Source of the DNA: Takakia lepidozioides
Taxonomy: Eukaryota > Streptophyta > Takakiopsida > Takakiales > Takakiaceae
Length of the DNA: 64,000 bases
Assembly: GCA_030704615.1 (NCBI GenBank)
Contig: CM060734.1
Coordinates: 5,458,001-5,522,000 of the forward strand
Direction: 5' to 3'
Below, one piece after another: positions 21,851 through 33,491 of this stretch (positions are counted from its first letter, which is position 1; each line of letters begins with the position of its first letter). A program made the position numbers and the translations under genes. Below the pieces are notes generated by a model, which saw nothing but the letters and a program-made list of their open reading frames with translations, had not been told where the DNA came from and searched no databases.

Positions 21851-23304
21851 CCCAAACAATCCTCCAAAGGGCCTTGAAAATCCTCCAAAAAAGCCCTATC
21901 TTGTCTTTACATGTCACTATGTTCCTAGCCTATAGTGACCGTTCCCAGCCTATGGTGACGGTTCCCACACTTTGGTAACTGCTCCCATGCACCTAGGGTT
22001 TCATGTGCATCTCATGCTAGGGTTTGTGCATCCCAAGCTAGGGTTTGTGCTTCCTTGAGCTTCATGCTTGATCTCCTCAAGCATCCATGACTTCTATGAG
22101 ATACCAAAGTAAGCTCCCTTGCTCTTCTTCATCTCAAGCTACAACCAAGTTTGGTTCCAACTCACCTAGCAATGCATTTGCTACAAAACAAGCTCTCCTG
22201 CTCATAGGAACTCGAACAAGACATTCTTCCCCATTGGCAAGCATCAAAGCATTGCTCCCTTTTGGCTCTTGTTTAAACTCCTACATGCGCTTTTCCTTGG
22301 CCATTCACATGCATAGTACACTTAGCTTCAAGATGTTGCTCTCCTTTATGGTAACAAGAACCAACACATTGCCACTTCATGCAAAAGAGGAGTTTTCAAC
22401 TCTTCACTTACTAGTTCCAGTCTTTGTCCATGAATGGCCTTTGAGTCCACCACTTGAGCTCCTCTTTGAGTTTTGGTGATTCAAGCTCCCTTCATTTGCT
22501 AGCTCAAGAGCCACTCCTCTCAAGCTTGAAAAGGCAAAGCTTAAGCCAAAAACATGCTCCACACATGCACCACCTCATACACAAAGGAATGAACTCGCTC
22601 ACTTCACCTTCTAGCTTTCCTCAAGCTTGAAGTTGGAAGCCACACTTGGAAAGCATGCTCCATACATGCGCCACTTGCTTGGTCAACCACTTGTTTCACC
22701 AAGAGCAATCCAATAACTCATAGAACTAGCAAAAACACTCCCTTCTAATGCCTTAGCTTGCTTGTTTGTCAATCAAATGAAACCCCACTTGGCTTCTTTT
22801 TACCATGGAGAGAACAACCACTTCTTAGCTTATCTTGAGCTACTCAATGCTCCTCAAGTTACCCTTGTTGTACTCTTTCTATGGTGTTTCTAACCTAAGC
22901 ATGTGCCACTCTTTGGCTTCTCTTTCACACCATGAACAACTAGAGCTTGTTCTTGAAACCCTAGTGTCTATCTTCTCCACACACAAGATGCTTCTCTTGT
23001 AATGCAAGAGCTCTTTTCCAAGCTCTCAAACCCTTAGTGCACATAGAAGCCCTCTTTCTTGCAAAACCATGCAAGCTTTGTGATGTGAGGGCTCTCTCCT
23101 TAAGCGCTCCACCTCTATAGAGCAAAGTAATGCTTCTCAAACCCTAACATCCATGTTCTCCACGCCACAAGGATTTTCCTTTGCAACACCTGCAACACCT
23201 TGCAACACAAGAGCTCTCTACCAAGCTCTCTCCAACACACAAGTGCTAAACTAACCCTTATACTCCGCACTCACACGCATAAGGAGATCTTCTTCTAGTG
23301 AAAA
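21851..23304. other. No gene; CT/AAGC-rich repetitive DNA
   Basis: The stretch is dominated by words such as CAAGCTC, CTAGGGTTT and CTCTCAAGC, and open frames are short. It could be the LTR or untranslated part of a plant LTR element. I found no second copy inside the window for most of it. Confidence 0.4.
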
Positions 23305-23629
23305 GAGTTGAGAAATGAGAGAAGTGAAAGACCATCAAACCACTCTCAAATATGGAAGAAAACACACTAAGACCACACCCTAGTCCTTTCAAGTGTGAAT
23401 CCACTCCATCACTCATATATAAGTCAAGCCAAGGGCACCTTTGCTAAAGGAATCCGCCCTACTAACCCTCACACACTCTCTCTCAAGAGCTCAGGCTATG
23501 GAGGCTCAACTACAAGAATATGAGCCTTCCCAAGCCTCAAGTGGAGATAACCCACTCCACATCCCAAGTGAGATTATTCATCTCACTTGGCACATGGAAC
23601 CTAATGAAGTCCCAATGCACAAAATACAA

Positions 23630-23633
<4 letters not shown>

Positions 23634-23668
<35 letters not shown>
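23634..23668. repeat. GA dinucleotide microsatellite at the LINE 3' end
   Basis: About 17 GA units lie exactly at the edge of the inserted LINE. On the LINE's own (minus) strand this is a TC tail. Confidence 0.85.
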
Positions 23669-23669
<1 letters not shown>

Positions 23670-24530
23670 CTCTGGCTGAAGCCGGTGTAACTAAGAGCCA
23701 CTTCACCTTTCGGTTACTGCCCCCTTTCGGGGATCGGCCCTATATATATATATATAACTAAAGAGAGAGTGTCCTGAGGGACACCAGGTAGCCGGGGGGG
23801 GGGGGGCCTATGGGCCCCGAGGCGCGTTAGAAGAACCAGACTCGAGTTGGCATTTGTTGGTGATGATAGCTGTGAGGAAACGGAGTGTTGTGAGGTGGAT
23901 TTCCTTGAAGCATTTATGGATTGGGGGGTGGGGAATTTTGAAGTTATTATGTATATCATTGATGCTAGCGTTGTGGATGCCGCCCCTTGTTCCGGCAGTG
24001 ACAACGGTGAGTGGGCCTGTTGCCCAACCCTGCCGTTGAATTGCCAGGATGAGGGGGGCATATTTTTGTCGTTTTTCAAGGATGGAGTCGCTAGGGTACC
24101 GATCATGGAAAAATGTAAATTCGATGAAGTGGACGGTAAATTGTGGGGACGGGGAGGCAGGTGCTGGGTTAGTAGTGGGTAGACCTTGGATAATAAGTAT
24201 GTCTGGGCAAAGTCTAGCTGGGCAGGAGCATGGTGATCGGGTACATGTGCATGGTAGCAACCATGGTGGTACAGTGTGGTTTGGTGGTCTTCCCTGGTAA
24301 ATACCAGCATTAATGAGCGTGAACCAACGTGTCTCAGCACGTTTTGAGAAGAGTTTATGCAGGTGCTATACTGCGTGGTTGTGTCGGGTAATATGTAGGC
24401 CGTGAATAACCGGGTGTGTGCATCGGCTAAGGAGGTGAGGCCAGGTATCCCGTTCATAATGTGTTGTTGAGCACAGGGGGCAGTATGGTGATGGGTAGAG
24501 TCGTGGCCAGAAAATATGCTTACGTTGATA
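23636..24530 (-). mobile_element. 5'-truncated LINE with unusual C-terminal domain
   Basis: The minus strand reads CPLC...DTWPHLLSRC (about 24405-24480), a zinc-binding block that follows RT in several LINE groups, then GLHITRHNHAV, a TAG, LHKLFSKRAETRW, and from about 24120 FIEFTFFHDRYPSDSILEKR, KYAPLILAIQRQGW and LTVVTAGTRGGIH, ending near 23808. This C-terminal block resembles the tail seen in LINE-like elements of algae and oomycetes and could be a restriction-type nuclease. No RT remains. The insertion is bracketed by AAAATACAAATA and AAAATATAAATA, a probable target-site duplication with one mismatch. Confidence 0.75.
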
Positions 24531-24615
24531 AAATATAAATATAAATATCTAAAACGTCCTAGTTAACTAGAAGTAGGTAATTCTAGTTAACCATGACTAA
24601 AACCATGATAGGCCC

Positions 24616-25451
24616 AAAATGCATTGAGTTGCAAATGCGAAAAACTCAATCTGAACCTGCAGAGACAACAGTGATGCCTCTTGCATTATGAACATGCAAG
24701 GGGGAACTAATACTAAGCTACCAGGTCCAAAACAGATTGTCTAGGCAGCATGCCCTAATAAAATTGCCCAAATACCAAATGTCAACGTCGATATTTTCAC
24801 TACACTCGTGGAGATGATGGAAACAAAGGGGCTCTTGAATCTGCACTCTAGCACAAAAGAGACTTTGTAAATCTAAGTAGAGACACCCTAATGCCACGGG
24901 GCCACGATCCTAATGCGATCCAGAAGCCGCCTCCACGGCGCATTCAAGCTCCCCCACATCCTTGAAGTGCCTCCCAATAAACAAGCGCACACTAAACAAA
25001 CCTGGCAACGCACATGAACTCAAGGCTAAACATAGTAGGCGATGAACTCAAAGTGACAGCTGCCGTGCAGTGGCGACAACCACCCCCTCCAGCCCTAAAA
25101 CGCTTGGCGAACGGACGGCCCAGGGCGGAGCACGTGGCGAGATCCCCCACGGCTACCATGCCAATAGGCGCCGGCCGTTGGATGGCAGGTGCCACGGGAT
25201 CCGGTTCCCAGGCGCCAAGGGGTGGTTCCCTTGGTGCTTTATGGTGACACTCCGCCAGGGAACGCACGCTTTCTGGTTTTTTTTTGTTTTTTCCCCTATT
25301 TTTTTACAAGGACGTGTCGCAGCCCACAAAGTTCGAGTGCTTTTTGGCTTTATTTCGCCTAAAAAGTATGGGCTGCCTCGCGTCTTCTCTCACATGTGAA
25401 GCGAGCTCTGTACAGCCTCGGTGCTCCGTGTGGCTGCGTGTGGGAGGGCTT
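24616..25451. other. No supported gene
   Basis: GC-rich stretches at 25060-25260 give overlapping frames on both strands with no recognisable domain. Nothing else seen. Confidence 0.4.
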
Positions 25452-25840
25452 TTAGAGCATCCCCACCCTACACTGAACCGAGCACGCCAATGGAGTATGA
25501 GGGTATGGTGGGCGGGAAAACGTCCCCACCCATGCACTGAACCCTATATCCCATGAAAAGCGGGCACAGAATATCGTTCCGTGCACTGAACCCGAGCGCC
25601 GTATTCAGTGCACAGAATACGTCCCTGAATCCAAGTCAACGTGACCAAGCGCGTGCCTGTCAGCATCTTGGCGGAGACCTTGCCTCTTCCTGCCAATGGG
25701 AGGCAAGGTGCGCGGGGATAGCGTGGGCGAATTAGGGACAACGGTGCGCGAGTCGGGCTGCTGCGCCACAGAACCCAGCAGGCCCTGAATCGATGATACT
25801 ATCTTTGGCGTTACAGGGCTCAAGGGTGGGGATGCTCTTA
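25452..25840. mobile_element. PIF/Harbinger-type (Tourist-like) MITE
   Basis: GAGCATCCCCACCCT at 25455 faces its complement GGGTGGGGATGCTC ending at 25837, and both are flanked by TTA (25452-25454, 25838-25840). A 3-bp TWA duplication is the mark of PIF/Harbinger. The 383-bp interior has no transposase and repeats the word CACTGAACC. Confidence 0.75.
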
Positions 25841-25943
25841 GGCCTGTAGCATGCAGATGGTGTGGGCCCACTTTGCATCCTTGAACTTTTGACCATCTCC
25901 TGCCTGCCCACTGTGTGCAAGGCTATGCATACATCATGAAGAC

Positions 25944-27790
25944 TAGGGTAGCTGTGCCATTGGCCCAAGTGTCCAATGTCATCTAAGTCCAAGTGCATCA
26001 ATATATGAAGCAAGCCATATGTAATAAAAAAAAATTCCACAGAGCCTACGACCAGATTTGAACCAGAGACCTTTGCCTTGTTATCTCTCCCGTCGAGGCT
26101 CCAACCATTGTCCCAGGAATGCCCACTTTGCCATTTTTGCTATTTTTTGTGAATTTCCAGCGACCAAAAGTACTTGGAATTCCACATCTCCCACACCCCA
26201 AAAATCATGAGACTAAGCCCGTGCACCCCTCCTCGTCGAGGGCTTTCCAACGGTACCAAGCACCAGGGATGGGGCCTTGCGGTTTGGGATATCTCAACGT
26301 GACAAAATAAACAAAACAAAACAAACGTCTCGATTCATATATTGACTAAGGTAGCCTGTGCCGTTCGCCCAAGTGTCCAGTGTCATCTAAGTCCAAGTGC
26401 AATCGCCTATGTATCCTATGCCGTTGGCCCATGTCTGAAGAATTGAAATCTAAGCCCAAGTGCAATCTTCTATTTATGTATCCAAGTGCATCTCCCATGT
26501 ACAGGCCCAAGTATCCAGTCATCTACATCCAAGTGCAATCCCATGTATATATATATATATATTATTTTCTTTTCCAGAGAGCCTACGTCCAGATTTGAAC
26601 TGGAGACCTTTCCCTTGATATCTCTCCCCTCGAGACTCCAACCATTGTCCCAGAAATGCCCACTTTGCCATTTTTGCTATTTTTTGTGAATTTCCAACGA
26701 CCAAAAGTACTTGGAATGCTGTATCTCCCACACCGCAAGTCCAAAAATCTTGAGACCAAGCTGGTGCACCCCTCCTCGTCGAGGGCTTTCCAACGGTACC
26801 AAGCACCAGCACCGGGGCCTCACGGTTTGGGAGATCTCAACGACGTTACAAACAAACAAACAAAACAAAACAAAACAAAACAAACGTCTCGCTTCATATA
26901 TTGACTAGGGTAGCCTGTGCCGTTGGCCCAAGTGTCCAGGGTCATGCAAATGCAAGCCCAAGTGTAATCTCCTATGCATTCAAGTGCGTCTCCTATGTCT
27001 AGGCCCAAGTATGACCTCCAGGGTAGCCTGCGCCATTGGCCTAAGTGTCCAGTGTCATCAAGTGCATCAATATATGAAGCAAGCCACATCCAATCATTTC
27101 TTTTCCATATAGCCTACGACCAGATTTGAACCGGAGACCTTTCCCTTGATATCTCCAAGTGCTATCCCCTATATATCCAAGCGTGTCTCCTATGTTGAGG
27201 CTCAAATGCGACCTCTAGGGTAGCTTGTGCCGTTGGCTCAAATGCCTAGTGTCATCTAAGCCCAAGTGCAAGATCTCACATGTATCCTAGTGCGTCTCTT
27301 AAGTGAGGCCCAAGTGCGACCTCTAGGGTAGCATGTGCCGTTGGCCCAAGTGTCCGCTGTCATCTAAGTAATCTAAGTCTGATGATTTAGCCATATCTAA
27401 CCATTTTTTTTTCCACATAGCCTATGACCAGATTTGAACCGGAGACCTTTCCCTTGAGATCTCTCCCGTCGAGGCTCCATCCATTGTCCAATGAATGCCC
27501 ACTTTGCCATTTTTGCTATTTTTTGTGAATTTCCAGCGTCCAAAAGTACTTGGAATTCCACATCTCCCTCACCGCTTGTCCAAATGAGACCAAGCCGGTG
27601 CACCCCTCCTCATCGAGGGCTTTCCAAGGGCACCAAGCACCCGTGCTGGCCCCACGGTTTGGGAGATCTCAAGCTTTCCAACGGCACCAAGCACCCGCGT
27701 TGGGGCCGCGGTTTGGGAGATCTCAATGACGCTACAAAACAAAACAAAACAAAACAAACACCTCCATTCATATATTGATGTGCAGCACAG
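25944..27790. repeat. Array of alternating tRNA-like modules and GCC-GTTGGCCCAAGTG subrepeats
   Basis: Module 1 (about 300 bp) contains, on the minus strand, the B-box-like GGTTCAAATCTGG and the body GGCAAAGTGGGCATT. It occurs at about 26036-26330, 26573-26890, 27105-27155 (head only) and 27410-27775. Between copies lies a short subrepeat GTAGCCTGTGCCGTTGGCCC / AAGTGTCCAGTGTCATCTAA, found about six times (25944, 26344, 26904, 27019, 27216, 27326). Each full module ends in a CAAAACAAAACAAAA run. It looks like SINE-related units amplified in tandem. Confidence 0.8.
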
Positions 27791-29980
27791 ATGACGCTAC
27801 ACATCTTCATCCCCAACATTGCTACGTGTCTTCTTGTGATTGTCCTTATCTTGAGCGACCTAATTCCCTGCGGTAAAACAGATAGGTAGTGGGTTTTGTA
27901 GCAAGTGGGTTGGACATCTTCTCTTGCAAATGCCTCGCTTTAGCATAGTGACATTCTTGAAAGCTTCACCAGATCCTTGGAAGCTATAAACAAGTTTTGC
28001 GTAACCTTTTCTCCATTTGCATGGATTGCCTAGAGTGGTTTTGATCAGGTACTCATCTACTTACCCATTTCCATTTTCAAAAAGCTTGTTGTAAAGCAGT
28101 GAAGTGTGATGCAGCTAAACCTGACTAGACTTTTACTTTCCCAGATGGTGGGTCACACTGCGAAGCAGCAGCAGCAGAGGCCCCACACGTGTGTACACAG
28201 TTTCAAAGTAACCATCCATTTGTTGCAATGCAAATTGGCAGCTGCCAGTGCCGCCCAAACACTAGCCAAAAAGGGACCGGAAAGTAAAGCCAAAACAAAG
28301 CTATTCATGGCTAAACTACAGCTGAGGCTATTATAAACGAGACAGCCAATGACACACACTAGATACTACTCAAGAGAGAAGAAGAAGAAGAAGAAGTCCT
28401 ACAGGTAGAGAGAGTTTCCAAACACAATCATTCTTGCTACTTCTACTCACCGTGCCTGCCCTTCTTTCAAGCCCGCAGACAAAGCCCCAATTCCCCATCA
28501 TTTTGCCATGAACCCAGGAGAGCCCCTCTCTGCCCAGTCACCAATCACTCCCCCACCCTCCTCTCTCCCATATGCTCTCCCTCCCTGCCCACAATCAAGT
28601 GCCCTCCATGGGATCCTCCGGTGTAGTGCATGTGTGGATTTGAACCCAGGACGAAGCATTGAATTGTTCCAACGGGTCCCGTTATGTGTAACGGAATGTG
28701 GGGTCCCATGTCCCATCCGACCGCCAGTCGCCGAATTCACTGCCATGCCCATGTGACGCCAGGCCTGCCATTCCCGGACCTCTCTTCCCTTCCTTTGTTG
28801 TGTTGTGCTTCTCCCTCGCATTTTCGCTCATCTTTGCTTTCAAGCTACGCCGGTTCGTCGATCATTTTCCGCAATGGCTCATTGCTTGTATGCGTCCAGT
28901 TCAAGACATGCATTCTCGCAAGAGATATGGGCACAATTCTGGAGTTGGGAGTGTGAGATATGTACCCCCAACTACATACCAAACCAGTTCGCATTCCAGA
29001 CAAGAAACTATGTAGCATTTATCTTACACACTTGCCTCAATTTTGTCATATTACCAAGTATTTATGTCTCCCTGCCCATTACAATACTTTGCTTCCAAAG
29101 ATATCCTTTTTGTCTTTTCGCCCCACTTATTTTTCCCCAGCCTATTTTACCCCCACCTTCTGGAGTGGGTTTTAAAACCCATGTCGACGAAGGCGTGAAG
29201 AGGCTGGTTGTGTGTTCAAATCCACACTACCTTTGGGTGAAGGATTAGGGTTACATTAGGGCTAGAATAGGGCTAGATTAGGGCTAAGGGACAGGTTTCC
29301 AGAAAAGAGGGCCAACGTGCACACCGGCCCACCCCACGGGTGCTGCATGCATGCATAAATACATGCATGGGGATGGGCTATGATCATGGCTCAGTCCGTT
29401 GCGTTACTTTAATTTTGCAATAAAGCAATTTGAAGTGATATATAGGAGGCACATTAATCATAATAATAATAATCGTGTGAGTTATGCCAAGTGGGGTGAG
29501 CCACTAATGTTGGCATTGGGTTTGTTGGGGGATGTGACTCTGCCTTGGATGCTAACCAACCTTAACCAACCCTAACCATCATGATTAGTGACTTGGTTGT
29601 TGGCTTCTAGTGAGGATGGCTTTGATTAGTGGGGCTAATAAGTAATAACTGGATGTGATCGCTCCTTTCCATCATTCTCTCAAGTGGTGTCCCCGCCAAC
29701 TACTCTCAATCGCTGAACTAAATTCTTTTATGTTATCAATTTTATGGCTCTCTGAAAAATCTACGCAAGGGAGGGCTCATTCATGGAGTGAATGGGCCGT
29801 ATTATTAACATCCCAGCAGCCGCTATTAGTGAGCAAGTACTGCCCTTGGGTTTTGATTTTTGATTACGTGCTTGGATGTACTTGCCTCCAAATTGGGTGT
29901 CATCTCAGCTTAGTGCAATTATATTCAAATTATGTGACAATAAGTAGGGAAAATAAGGAAATGAAATCATGTAGCACATT
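27791..29980. other. No supported gene
   Basis: It contains an AAG microsatellite (28378-28396), TTAGGGCTA repeats (29245-29285) and isolated B-box-like words (GGGTTCAAATCC on the minus strand near 28640; GTTCAAATCC near 29218). Frames at 28500-29250 are open on both strands without domain signatures. Confidence 0.4.
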
Positions 29981-30221
29981 GGCCGGTAGCTCAGCTGGTA
30001 AGTGCACCATGTGTCGCCTTAGTGGTTCGGGGTTCAAACCCGCTGCCCTGCCCAGTGTGTGGATTGTTCCTGGCATTCTGTCTGGATGTTGTTCGTCCTG
30101 TGTGCCTCCATGGCCCATAAATGAAAGGGGGTTATTTCCCCCCCCCCCCCCTCCTCAAGGGCCTGAATTGTGGGCTGTCGCTCCCAGGTTTCCTTTAAAA
30201 AATAAAAGATAAAAGATAAAC
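29981..30221 (+). mobile_element. tRNA-derived SINE, family 1
   Basis: A clear Pol III promoter is present: A box TAGCTCAGCTGG (29987-29998) and B box GGTTCAAACC (30031-30040), spaced as in a tRNA. A body of about 150 bp then contains CCATGGCCCATAAATGAAAG, a C run and GGGCTGTCGCTCCCAGG, ending in AAATAAAAGATAAAAGATAA. A second, head-less copy in the opposite direction lies at 13000-13135. Confidence 0.8.
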
Positions 30222-31458
30222 ATGGAAAATAAAAACAGAAAATAATAAAGATAATAACTTTTTGTGTCCCAACCTTGAGCAGATTTCATCTAATGTGTGT
30301 ACATTCATCAGCAAAGAAGAGATAGTGAGGGATGGAGGTGGCAGGGGATGGATGAGTGTTTCCTGGGAAGTTAGGAGTAGTTAGGATAACTGTCCTCCGT
30401 CTCCGGCTGGTTACGGGTTCAAATCCACGTGATGGTGCTGGACTTAATTCATCTCGGTAAATATAGTCGGAATTTTGCGACATAAATAGCGCCACGACTC
30501 TGAAGCGGAGCGGCAGCCACGGCGGCGGGGCAGACGTGTGGAAGCGGCGGCGGCTGCCCGCCAGAAAGGTTCATGCTGCCCGTCGCAATGCGCATCACGT
30601 GAACACGCGCCTTCTGGCGACGCGTGTGCCGCCTGCCCCTCGTGCAGCCCATGCCATGGCATGCGATAATTGATGCGCATGCGCGCACCTACGCGCGGTT
30701 GACTGCGCGGTTTATCGCGCCGTTTACGACGCTGGTTTGCACTTAGCACACGAGGCGCCGCCAAGATGCTCACCGGCGGTATCCGGTCGCCTGCCCTAGG
30801 CTATGACTGGCTACCGGCATTCAACGGTCAGGTAGAGGAGCCCCGAGAAAGCAAACACTGGCAACTCTGCATCTGTGGTGTTGTTCAGACCTTCTCTACG
30901 GAGTGGAGCTTGTCTTGGGCCCTCTCTCACGGTCTGAGTGTGCTCTCCTATATCTCTCTATATGCTTCGTGGTGTTTCGCTCTGTTTGTTTCCACTTGCT
31001 GTCTTTCTACGTCTCTTCTCCTTGTCGTCCTAGCATCTCCATTGTGTGGGCTTCTCATTCGCAGTGAGTATTAGAAAAACGGGTTTTGCTATTGTTCGCG
31101 TCTTGTGCTTTTGTTCCTTGTCCGTGTTTGGATCATTGGGTGGTGTTGGTGTGCCTAGGCTAGCTCCAGTTTTGAACGAGTCATTGTCGTTGGTACCCCC
31201 CTTGTTGCAAGGCGGTAACGTGGAGACGTAGCCTGAGCGAGAATGGAGAGCTCTGGGTTGGGGGTTTGGCAGCAGTGAGGAAAGGGCATAGCTTTCTCAC
31301 GATTGGGTTTCGAAGACGTATTTTGGTTGTCAGAAAGGCACCGGTGGGCAGGAATCCAATCCCGTCTGAGACCAGCAACGGAGACAAGGAGGTTGGATGG
31401 TTGCTGGGCGACAGGGTGCGCTACAAATATATACAATATATATAGACTGGTAGGGGAA
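30222..31458 (+). promoter_or_regulatory. Upstream region of the BZR1/BES1 gene
   Basis: No coding exon recognised. 30490-30780 is strongly GC-rich with many CGCG/GCGC words, which could be a CpG-rich promoter. Pyrimidine-rich tracts (30930-31030) would suit a 5' UTR. TATATACAATATATATA at 31425-31443 lies too close to the ATG to be a normal TATA box. The transcription start cannot be placed. Confidence 0.35.
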
Positions 31459-33491
31459 ATGACGTCAGGAACACGGTTACCTACTTGGAAAGAGAGGGAG
31501 AATAACAAGAGACGAGAGCGTCGGCGGAGGGCAATTGCCGCTAAGATCTTTGCAGGTCTGCGTCTGTATGGGAACTACAAGCTGCCCAAGCATTGTGACA
31601 ATAATGAGGTTTTGAAGGCACTGTGTGCTGAGGCCGGCTGGACAGTTGAGGACGATGGCACTACCTATCGCAAGGTGATTATAATACCTTTACCCTCTGT
31701 TAATAGTAGGAGGAAACCTTCATTCTCCCTGGTTACTTTTGTGGGACTTCGATACTCTAGAGAGGAGTTCGCTTGTTGAGTGCTTGCTGTCTACTTTCGA
31801 AGAAAGAGAAGTAAACGGGATGAGAGTTTGCAACCAGTATGCAGGTCTTGGAAAATGCCGGCAAATTTTTTGTTGGATCTATGATCCATCAGAGGTTCTG
31901 AATAGTCTCAAGCCCATAATTAAAATTTTGTAATAGGATGTGGTTAATTTCATCGATTCAAACACTTTGGCTAGCCAAAACTATGATTGTCAAGCAGTGT
32001 GTACACCTGAGGATGGACGAGTGCTTGTCAGGCAACAATATCTTGTCACAGGAGTGATCGTACTACTCGCAGGGGAGTGTACTCTTTTGTCAAGGGATCA
32101 GCTCTTGGAAGCAATGGCATAGCTTGTATAGAGAGGGGTTTTCCGGAAGAGGTGAATATAGACTCTAGTTTTGAGTTGGTAGATGAGTAGGTTTCGAGTG
32201 CGTTAGCAAGTTGGCATAAGCATTAACAATTACGCATCATTCAGTTACTGTCATGGATGAGAGCATTTAAAGTGGTCTTGAAGTAGGAGGCTACACACTG
32301 TAGTTTGGTTTGTTCTGCATTTGATGCCGTGTGTTGTTTTTTGCTTTTAAGGCTATTCACACGGGCAACTGGGTTGGGTATGTTTTCCCTTACAGACCTC
32401 TTGCAGAGTATATGTTCACAAATTGCAGGTGGACTTCATGGTGCTCCTAGTGTGTGCTTCTGAGGGCCCCAAGAAGCCAGCCGTTTTGGGTTTTTCATTT
32501 TGCAGCATGATCATTTGGAATATCCAATTGACACCACTATGGTAATGGTGTATTGCAGGGGACCAAGCCACCGGTGGACCGGATGGATGTTTGCACGTCT
32601 CCCTCTGCAAGCCCCACATCCTCATACCCAGGAGCGAGTGATGGCACTTCACTCATCCCTTGGTTGAAGGGCTTGTCCTCAGGTGGTGGCAGTGGGACTG
32701 CAAGCACGAGCAGCAGTGCTGGGCTCCCGCCTCTGCATGTGATGCATGGTGGATCGTCGAGTGCGCCGGTAACCCCTCCACTTAGCTCCCCAACAGCCAA
32801 GGGTATCCCTGTCAAACCTGACTGGGATGCTATTGGTAAAGATGGGCTACCAGAATGCCCTACACATGCATTTTCTCAGGCTGTAAATGCGTGGTCACAC
32901 CATCCTTTCCTTGCTGCTGCAGCAGCTGCAGCTGCAGCGGCTGCATCAAATCAAGCACACATGCGCCCGGGGTTCTCCGAAGCTTCAGATGGTTGCCGAA
33001 CTCCGGTGGATGAAGGGGAATCTGATGTGTCCCCTAGCACTGCCTTGGAGTTTGCAAATTTGTGCAGCTCAAGCACTAGCAAGTGGGCCAATGGGGTGCG
33101 CGTGCGCACTGGTTCGGCTGGTTCAGCCCTTGGACTCTCAGGTGCTGCAGGACGGTTGCCTGGAGGCATGGGCTTGGGTCCTTTTCCAAGTGCTCACTCC
33201 GATTCTCCCTGTGAGACTTACTCTAGTGTATGGCGCGCCCCCATTCAGTCTTCTCCCAGTCTTGCTGTGTCACAAAATGCCACGAGGATTATGAGCAGTG
33301 GTGGACCAGAAAAAGCTGCAAAAGGTATCGAGCTAGAGAGGTCAGCATGTGCACAGGGGCAGGGCAGTGTGAGTGGGTGGGAACAGGACAATCTGCCAGA
33401 GGTTGTGGGCAAGAGGAAGGTACCAGATGACTTGGAGCTCACTTTGGGTAGTTCAACCATGAGGGCAATGTCAAACTCGAATGTGCGATAA
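31459..33491 (+). CDS. BZR1/BES1 family: BZR1/BES1-type brassinosteroid transcription factor
   Basis: Two coding exons: 31459-31674 and 32559-33491, joined by an 884-nt GT-AG intron (AAG|GTGATT ... TTGCAG|GGG), give 382 residues. Exon 1 encodes the family's atypical bHLH-like DNA-binding domain: [40 protein letters not shown] and [13 protein letters not shown]. The intron lies at the conserved place, right after TYRK. Exon 2 starts GTKPP and is Ser/Pro-rich with many GSK3-type sites ([10 protein letters not shown]). It has SLIPWLKGL, an 11-Ala run, and a C-terminal EAR-like repressor motif LELTLGSS. Such proteins bind E-box/BRRE sites and are controlled by GSK3-like kinase phosphorylation. 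The ATG at 31459 is the first in frame. No damage seen; it is the only clearly intact gene here. Confidence 0.93.

Larger units (their letters stand above)
23305..24615 (+). repeat. Dispersed repeat (copy A), split by a LINE
   Basis: 23305-23635 and 24530-24615 together match 46893-47315. Shared words are AAGTCAAGCCAAGGGCACCT, TTTGCTAAAGGAATCC, GGAGGCTCAACTACAAGAA and TTAACTAGAAGTAGGTAATT. The central 0.9 kb is absent from the other copy. It may be the end of an LTR. Confidence 0.75.

Noticed and set aside
23714-24457. 247-codon minus-strand frame
   Set aside because: It is the longest frame here but out of register with the LINE words; the true LINE frame is the one ending at 23808 with one TAG.
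28498-29248. Possible protein-coding exons in several frames
   Set aside because: Pro/Ser/Phe-rich translations from pyrimidine-rich DNA; no domain, no consistent splice sites.
29240-29290. Interstitial telomere-like TTAGGG words
   Set aside because: The unit is irregular (ATTAGGGCTAGA) and short; it is not a run of TTTAGGG or TTAGGG.
29981-30053. Functional tRNA gene
   Set aside because: Good A and B boxes, but no acceptor stem pairing is evident and a SINE body with tail follows.
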